From the NCBI GenBank assembly GCA_905205665.1, contig CAJLEF010000002.1:62001-126000 (forward strand): DNA of 64,000 nt, read 5' to 3'. Numbering within the stretch: position 1 is the stretch's first letter; the number at the start of each line of letters is the position of its first letter. Of the stretch, positions 59,485 through 64,000 are shown in pieces. This DNA comes from an uncultured Bacillota bacterium (lineage in GTDB: Bacteria > Bacillota_I > Bacilli_A > RF39 > UBA660). The notes below the pieces were generated by a model. That model worked only from the letters and a program-made list of their open reading frames with translations. It searched no databases and was not told where the DNA came from. The position numbers were made by a program, and so were the translations under genes.

Positions 59485-60843
59485 TCAATTTAGTTCATAT
59501 GGGTCATTTTTTGTACCGCTTCCTTTGATGTTAACATCAGAGCTGGCATTAATAACAGGGCGAAGACCATAAGCGACACTCACATTACCATCTTCAACAC
59601 TACTATAGTAGGAAGGCGTAACAACAAAAGCAAGAGCTATCCAATCGACTCCGCCAAAATAATTATATCCTCCTACTGATGTCATTGTCCAAAAATAATC
59701 ACCAGACGTCAAGTAAACTCTATTATTTTTTTTCATATGACTATAAGTGCCATCAAATAAGCCACCTGCATAACCTGCTAGCAGAACTTCGTCCACTGTT
59801 ATTAAACCAATCGGATAAGTTAAAGACTTATTGCCACTTGAAGCGGTAGATACTGTATAATAATCACCTTCATTTTCACAAGCTAATGTCGGAGCACTTG
59901 CTTCTACTCTTAAATATCCTTTATTGTAAGTAGTAACTGTTCCTGTTCCAACACCGCTTTGATTGTTTAAATTAGAACGGTCGCCACAGAAACCAGCATT
60001 CGTATCTAATTTTGAAGCATAACTTGAAAGTTTATCCGTATAGAACTTATCATTGGCTGTTTTAATTGTCGAAGAAGTGCTTGTACCATGATCTTCTCCA
60101 GATGTATACATATATCCCATATACATATTGTCATTATTGTTTATATTAAATTGACTTGTCCCATATTGTCTGTCTGTTGATGACTCACCATTTTGATGAG
60201 CACTCGTACCATCATAAATCATTCTGATAGAACCATTACTGTTGATTCGTATAATACGCCAAAAATAACCTGCAAATTTGACATAGTTGTTTTCCACTGA
60301 ACCACGGTAGTAATATGTAGGTTTAGCGTCTGTGTCTGTTGTTTCATAAATACCTTTTTCATGGGATTCACATGATGAATCATCACAGGCTGACTTTGTA
60401 AAATCTGGAGTATATGTGTTAACTTCAATATTTCCTAAAGCCGTTTTTACTGTTTTAGCTGTTTTATTAAAATATAAAGTACATTTTGTTCTTGTATTTG
60501 TTGTAGCACTATAATTATGATAATCACCAATGAATTTCCAACCAGCATTATCCCAAGTTGGAACTACTCCATTATTACAGTTTGATTTTGTTTCATCTAA
60601 AGTGTAGCCTGTGTTTTGAAGAGGCATATTTCTTGATATAACGCCATCTATATAATAAGCAAAATAGATATCTCCCGGATCTTCTACGGTTCCATTTATG
60701 ACATCAAAATCTTTTTTTTCTTCATACAAAGCATAGGATTTATAAAACAAATAACTACTTATAGAAAGTAAAAGAAATCCTATGACCAATATGACATAAG
60801 ATTTTCTTTTATAATTATTTTCTTTATATTTTTTTAATTCCAT
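59485..60843 (-). CDS. Surface protein of the SYAFYEE family, paralog C, behind a poly-G promoter
   Basis: The start is set at ATG 60843 (MELKKYKENN), with GGTGA five bases before it. An ATG four codons upstream lies in the leader hairpin. The membrane helix, KSYALYEEKKDF and Cys-rich N-module are nearly identical in protein to paralogs A and D. The second half (GEDHGTSTSS ... SSVEDGNVSVAY) differs, then LRPVINASSDVNIKGSG closes the protein. An N-terminal anchor with an ectodomain of about 420 aa is inferred. Expression should depend on the poly-G tract at 60883-60893. Confidence 0.73.
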   Translation of the reverse strand: MELKKYKENNYKRKSYVILVIGFLLLSISSYLFYKSYALYEEKKDFDVINGTVEDPGDIYFAYYIDGVISRNMPLQNTGYTLDETKSNCNNGVVPTWDNAGWKFIGDYHNYSATTNTRTKCTLYFNKTAKTVKTALGNIEVNTYTPDFTKSACDDSSCESHEKGIYETTDTDAKPTYYYRGSVENNYVKFAGYFWRIIRINSNGSIRMIYDGTSAHQNGESSTDRQYGTSQFNINNNDNMYMGYMYTSGEDHGTSTSSTIKTANDKFYTDKLSSYASKLDTNAGFCGDRSNLNNQSGVGTGTVTTYNKGYLRVEASAPTLACENEGDYYTVSTASSGNKSLTYPIGLITVDEVLLAGYAGGLFDGTYSHMKKNNRVYLTSGDYFWTMTSVGGYNYFGGVDWIALAFVVTPSYYSSVEDGNVSVAYGLRPVINASSDVNIKGSGTKNDPYELN

Positions 60844-60851
60844 TATCTTCA

Positions 60852-60902
60852 CCATAGTTTCCTATGATGATTATAACAGATACCCCCCCCCCCGACTGTC
60901 AA
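60852..60902 (-). promoter_or_regulatory. Promoter with 11-G spacer tract and GNRA leader hairpin (likely phase-variable)
   Basis: On the minus strand TTGACA (60897-60902), a 21-bp spacer made of GTC, 11 G (60883-60893) and TATCTGT, and a perfect TATAAT (60870-60875). The transcript would begin with a CATAG-GAAA-CTATG hairpin (60853-60866) just before the ribosome site. With 7 G the spacer would be the optimal 17 bp, as in the relative at 22332-22360. Confidence 0.8.
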
Positions 60903-60985
60903 GACGGTTTGGAGAGTTTATAATATCTTTATACCACTTTGACAGAGGGTATATAATATAAATAATTTTAGAAAGGAGTAATTTT

Positions 60986-61261
60986 ATGGCTAAAAAATAT
61001 GATAATAATTTTAAATCTATGATTGTTAATTTAATTTGTAATGAAAAACATTCTACTATTAAAACTGCTGAACAATTTGAGATTCCTCTCAAGACTGTTG
61101 AAAAATGGATTACTGCTTACAACAAAAATAATAGATGTTTTGATTCCGATTATAAAACTCAAAGTCAAATTATCGATGATTTAAAAAAACAAATTTCTAG
61201 ATTAGAAAAAGATAATGAAATACTAAAAAAAACGATTACTTTATTAGCAAAAAAGGAATAA
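60986..61261 (+). CDS. IS3-family transposase OrfA of a truncated element
   Basis: The 91-aa protein has an HTH (HSTIKTAEQFEIPLKTVEKWI) and a leucine-zipper-like tail (ISRLEKDNEILKKTITLLAKKE). The ribosome site is AAAGGAG. A canonical slip site, AAAAAAG (61249-61255), precedes its stop and would shift ribosomes into the orfB frame. It is a different IS3 subgroup (IS150-like) from the copy at 19070. Confidence 0.88.
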   Translation: MAKKYDNNFKSMIVNLICNEKHSTIKTAEQFEIPLKTVEKWITAYNKNNRCFDSDYKTQSQIIDDLKKQISRLEKDNEILKKTITLLAKKE

Positions 61262-61848
61262 AGAGGTTTGAAAGTGCTGAACTATTAGTTTCAAAATATA
61301 ATTATAAGCTTAATGAAGTCTATAATGCTTTAAATATTAATAAATCTTCTTATTTGTATTGGAAATGTAAAGGGAAAAATAATCTAAATAAGTTAGCTAC
61401 TTTTTGTCAGCAAATTGTTTCTGTTTATGCTGATTCAAATGGAGTTTATGGTGCACCCAAAATAGCTGCTGTTTTAAAGACAAAAGGCATTACTTGTTCC
61501 ACTTCTAATGTTTCCAAAATCATACATAGATTGGGCATTAGAAGTATTGTTTCTAAGAAATTTCCTCATAGAAAAAGTAATTTAACAGACAAAGAAAAAT
61601 CCTTAATTATTAATTTAATTAAAGATTTAGAAATTAACAAAATCAATCAAGTTTGGACTACTGATATTACTTATATTCAAACTATCAACGAAGGCACTTT
61701 TTATCTGATTTCTTTCTTTGACTACTTTTCCAAAAAAGTTGTTGCATGGGGTTTATTTTCTGACCAAAAAACAGATAAAATTTTAAAGGTTTTAGATGAT
61801 GCTATTGAAAAAAGATTGCAATTTCTTACAATCTTGACACTTATTTGA
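61252..61848 (+). pseudogene. IS3-family OrfB, 3' truncated
   Basis: The -1 frame continues from the slip site (KRFESAELLVSKYNY) through the HTH_21 part (YADSNGVYGAPKIAAVLKTKG) to the first catalytic aspartate in VWTTDITYI and FDYFSKKVVAWGL. The reading then ends at 61848, before the second D (HSD) and the catalytic E. The end abuts the stop of the next surface gene at 61851. The element was therefore cut, and it cannot transpose. No right inverted repeat is visible. Confidence 0.87.
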
Positions 61849-61850
61849 CA

Positions 61851-63203
61851 TCAATTAACAACATATGGGTCTGTCATAGTGCCGGTTCCATTAATGGTGA
61901 CATTAGATTTTAAATTAATAACTGGGCGCAGACCAATCTCAACACCAGGGCTACGGTCGACAATTTTACCAGTGAAGCTCATAGTGAACACAAACGTAGT
62001 TGTATCAAGATATCCAAACGGATTATAGAACCCGGCAGGTGTCATAGTCCAAAATACATTTTCTGAAATCAAATAACTTCCATTATTTGATTTTTGATGG
62101 CTATATTCGCCATCAAAGACACCACCGGCATGACCAGCAAGCATTGTTTCATCAACAGTGATTAAACCAATCGGGTAGTCTAATTTTTTGTTACCACTTG
62201 AAGCGCTGGTTACTGTATAATAATCACTGGCATTTTCACAGGCAAGGGTTGGTGCACTTTCTTCTACCCTTAAGTATCCTTTATTGTAGGTAATAACGGT
62301 TCCTGTTCCAACTCCACTTTGTTTATTTAAATTAGAACGGTCCCCACAGAAACCAGCATTCGTATCTAATTTTGAAGCGTAACTTGAAAGTTTAGCGGTA
62401 TAGAACTTATCCACATTTGTTTTAATTGTTGAAGATGTTCCTGTACCATGGGCCTCACCCGATGTGTACATATAGCCTACATACATGTTGTTCTTATTAT
62501 TTGGATTAAATTGACTTGTGCCATATTGTCTAACCGCTGATAATTCGCCATTCGCGTGAGCACTCGTTCCATCATAAATCATTCTAATCGAACCATTACC
62601 GTTAATACGAATAATTCGCCAATAGAATCCTGCAAACTTAACATAATTGTTTTCTACCGAACCTCTGTAATAATAAGTAGGCTTTCCATCATTGTCTGTT
62701 GTTTCATAAATACCCTTTTCGTGAGATTCACATGAAGAATCATCACAAGCAGACTTTGTAAAATCTGGAGTATAACTATTCACTTCAATATTTCCTAAAG
62801 CCGTTTTTACTGTTTTAGCTGTTTTATTAAAATATAAAGTACATTTGGTTCTTGTATTTGTGGTCGCACTATAATTATGATAATCACCAATAAATTTCCA
62901 ACCAGCATTATCCCAAGTTGGAACAACGCCATTATTACAGTTTGATTTTGTTTCATCTAAAGTGTAGCCTGTGTTTTGAAGAGGCATATTTCTTGATATA
63001 ACGCCATCTATATAATAAGCAAAATATATATCACCAGGATCTTCTACGGTTCCATTTATGACATCAAAGTCTTTCCTTTCTTCATATAAAGCATAGGATT
63101 TATAAAATAAATAACTGCTTATGGAAAGTAAAAGAAATCCTATGACTAATACGACATAAGATTTTCTTTTATAATTATTGTCTTTATATTTTTTTAATTC
63201 CAT
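61851..63203 (-). CDS. Surface protein of the SYAFYEE family, paralog D, behind a poly-G promoter
   Basis: The start is set at ATG 63203 (MELKKYKDNN, GGTGA upstream). The layout is the same as paralog C, with KSYALYEERKDF and the almost identical first 190 residues. The middle and end differ (FYNPFGYLDTTTFVFTMSFTGKIVDRSPG), followed by LRPVINLKSNVTINGTG. The cysteine pattern is conserved. Its 3' end touches the truncated IS3 copy. It has its own poly-G promoter (10 G), so it can switch independently of paralog C. Confidence 0.73.
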   Translation of the reverse strand: MELKKYKDNNYKRKSYVVLVIGFLLLSISSYLFYKSYALYEERKDFDVINGTVEDPGDIYFAYYIDGVISRNMPLQNTGYTLDETKSNCNNGVVPTWDNAGWKFIGDYHNYSATTNTRTKCTLYFNKTAKTVKTALGNIEVNSYTPDFTKSACDDSSCESHEKGIYETTDNDGKPTYYYRGSVENNYVKFAGFYWRIIRINGNGSIRMIYDGTSAHANGELSAVRQYGTSQFNPNNKNNMYVGYMYTSGEAHGTGTSSTIKTNVDKFYTAKLSSYASKLDTNAGFCGDRSNLNKQSGVGTGTVITYNKGYLRVEESAPTLACENASDYYTVTSASSGNKKLDYPIGLITVDETMLAGHAGGVFDGEYSHQKSNNGSYLISENVFWTMTPAGFYNPFGYLDTTTFVFTMSFTGKIVDRSPGVEIGLRPVINLKSNVTINGTGTMTDPYVVN

Positions 63204-63211
63204 TATCTTCA

Positions 63212-63261
63212 CCATAGTCTCCTATGATGATTATAACAGATACCCCCCCCCCGACTGTCAA
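63212..63261 (-). promoter_or_regulatory. Promoter with 10-G spacer tract and GNRA leader hairpin (likely phase-variable)
   Basis: On the minus strand TTGACA (63256-63261), a 20-bp spacer with 10 G (63243-63252), and TATAAT (63230-63235), then the hairpin CATAG-GAGA-CTATG (63213-63226). The sequence matches the promoter at 60870-60902 up to the -35 and diverges beyond it. Confidence 0.8.
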
Positions 63262-63335
63262 GGGACTTTTATTTTTTTTTGACTGTTAGTAAGTATTAAA
63301 ATTTTCCCTAGTCACAATTTATTTTAATTTTATAA

Positions 63336-64000
63336 TCATTCATTATTTTTAAATACACTGGCTATTTCATAACCTAAGAAAGTAAAAATGCTTAATGTCA
63401 ACAAATTAGAAGAATTTAAAAAAGGAAAGATTTTTAAATAGAAAAAGTAAATGGAACTTAAAAGAAAAATAAAGATAAGAAGCCAAGTCGTTTCTTGATG
63501 TTTCTTAAAACACCAAGCCATAATTTTAACCATTATTAAAATACCTAATAACGTTCCCACAATAAAAAGGAAAAGTTCTTGTAAATGCATAAAAGGATAA
63601 GCCATCAAATTTAAAATATATGTGTAACTACCAAGACTTACATAAGTAGCCGTTGCACTGATACCAGGTAAAACCATACATAACGCATCAATAATTCCCA
63701 AGAAAAACACATAAAAATAAGATATAAAGGATGAGTCAAAATGAAAAGTATTAAAACGAATATGATTATAAAAATAGATTAATAAAAGTAAAATTATTAA
63801 AAGAAAAAAATAATCTTTCTTTTTTATCTTGGTATTTTGGTACACCGTTGGCACCGTTCCTAAAATAAGACCACCAAAAAAAGTCATCGTATAAAGGTAA
63901 TAATTCTCCGTCAAAAATAAGACAAGTTTGCTTCCTAAAAAAATAGAAAGTAAGATACCACATCCTAAAGGAAATAAATACTTAAAGCTCTCTTTTTTGT
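63336..64000 (-). CDS. DUF368-family membrane protein, 5' end cut by the window
   Basis: The frame is open from 64000 to a stop at 63336 (about 221 codons), so the N-terminus lies outside. The visible part has about six helices, the phrase FPLGCGILLSIFLGS, FFGGLILGTVPTVY and IDALCMVLPGISATATYVSLGSY. The last is the second PG-S repeat typical of DUF368. The family is widespread and includes candidate polyprenyl-phosphate flippases, but this is not proven for all members. Confidence 0.85.
   Translation of the reverse strand, partial: KKESFKYLFPLGCGILLSIFLGSKLVLFLTENYYLYTMTFFGGLILGTVPTVYQNTKIKKKDYFFLLIILLLLIYFYNHIRFNTFHFDSSFISYFYVFFLGIIDALCMVLPGISATATYVSLGSYTYILNLMAYPFMHLQELFLFIVGTLLGILIMVKIMAWCFKKHQETTWLLIFIFLLSSIYFFYLKIFPFLNSSNLLTLSIFTFLGYEIASVFKNNE

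Overview
The window is a low-GC, AT-biased bacterial chromosome segment with standard Firmicutes signals: AGGAGG/AGGTGA ribosome sites, TTGACA-17-TATAAT promoters and ATGA stop/start overlaps in which TGA is a stop codon. Gene content and order point to the class Bacilli in a broad sense, probably an uncultured or gut-associated Erysipelotrichia/RF39-like lineage: nifS-thiI, ezrA, yqfC-yqfD ... ybeY-era-yqzL-recO, lspA-rluD, ylbD-ylbE, a YmxH-type PRC-barrel protein and parE-parC. Several of these are sporulation-associated in Bacillus, so a spore-forming ancestry is likely. The taxonomic placement is an inference from gene content, not from a marker tree.

Layout. 1-4.7 kb: an alpha-CTD-like protein (cut by the window start), an HD protein, two FAD oxidoreductases and a DUF3298-like secreted protein. 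4.75-9.45 kb: a plastic tRNA region with five tRNA genes (Leu-TAG, Ile2/Met-CAT, Glu-TTC, Ile-GAT, Ser-GCT), an unknown gene bracketed by 47-bp direct repeats that resemble tRNA 3' flanks, a GNAT gene broken by one TGA, and an ABC-F ATPase. 9.5-14.7 kb: small membrane proteins, Smr and PfkB proteins, and pyruvate phosphate dikinase. 14.8-22.4 kb: a very large prepilin-like surface protein, a decayed IS4-type transposase, an intact IS3-family element and a TasA/CalY-like surface protein. 22.4-29 kb: thiI, nifS, a 5'-nucleotidase, ezrA and a membrane-bound XRE protein. 28.7-33 kb: three related surface proteins and a divergent XRE regulator. 33-45 kb: a housekeeping block (recO, yqzL, era, ybeY, yqfD, yqfC, HIT, two M16 peptidases, dGTPase-like HD protein, rhomboid, rluD, lspA). 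45-59.5 kb: an Rpn-type nuclease, trxB, a putative metallopeptidase, ylbE/ylbD, parC/parE, nrnA, ackA, a DUF1540 protein, a glycosyltransferase and a CmpB-like protein. 59.5-63.2 kb: two more surface paralogs separated by a truncated IS3 copy. The window ends inside a DUF368 gene.

The most interesting system is the surface-protein family. Four close paralogs (at 30.0, 31.4, 59.5 and 61.9 kb) and two relatives (20.6 and 28.7 kb) share an N-terminal membrane anchor of the SYA type, a Cys-rich ectodomain and a C-terminal DUF6273-like region. The two copies at 59.5 and 61.9 kb each have a promoter whose -35/-10 spacer holds an uninterrupted run of 11 or 10 G, giving spacers of 21 and 20 bp. The related promoter at 22.3 kb has an interrupted GGAGGGG at the same place and an ideal 17-bp spacer. 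This looks like slipped-strand phase variation at the level of transcription, as known for the Neisseria porA and opc promoters. The 31-32.7 kb pair instead lies divergent from an XRE regulator with a perfect palindrome next to it, so the family appears to be under several different switches.
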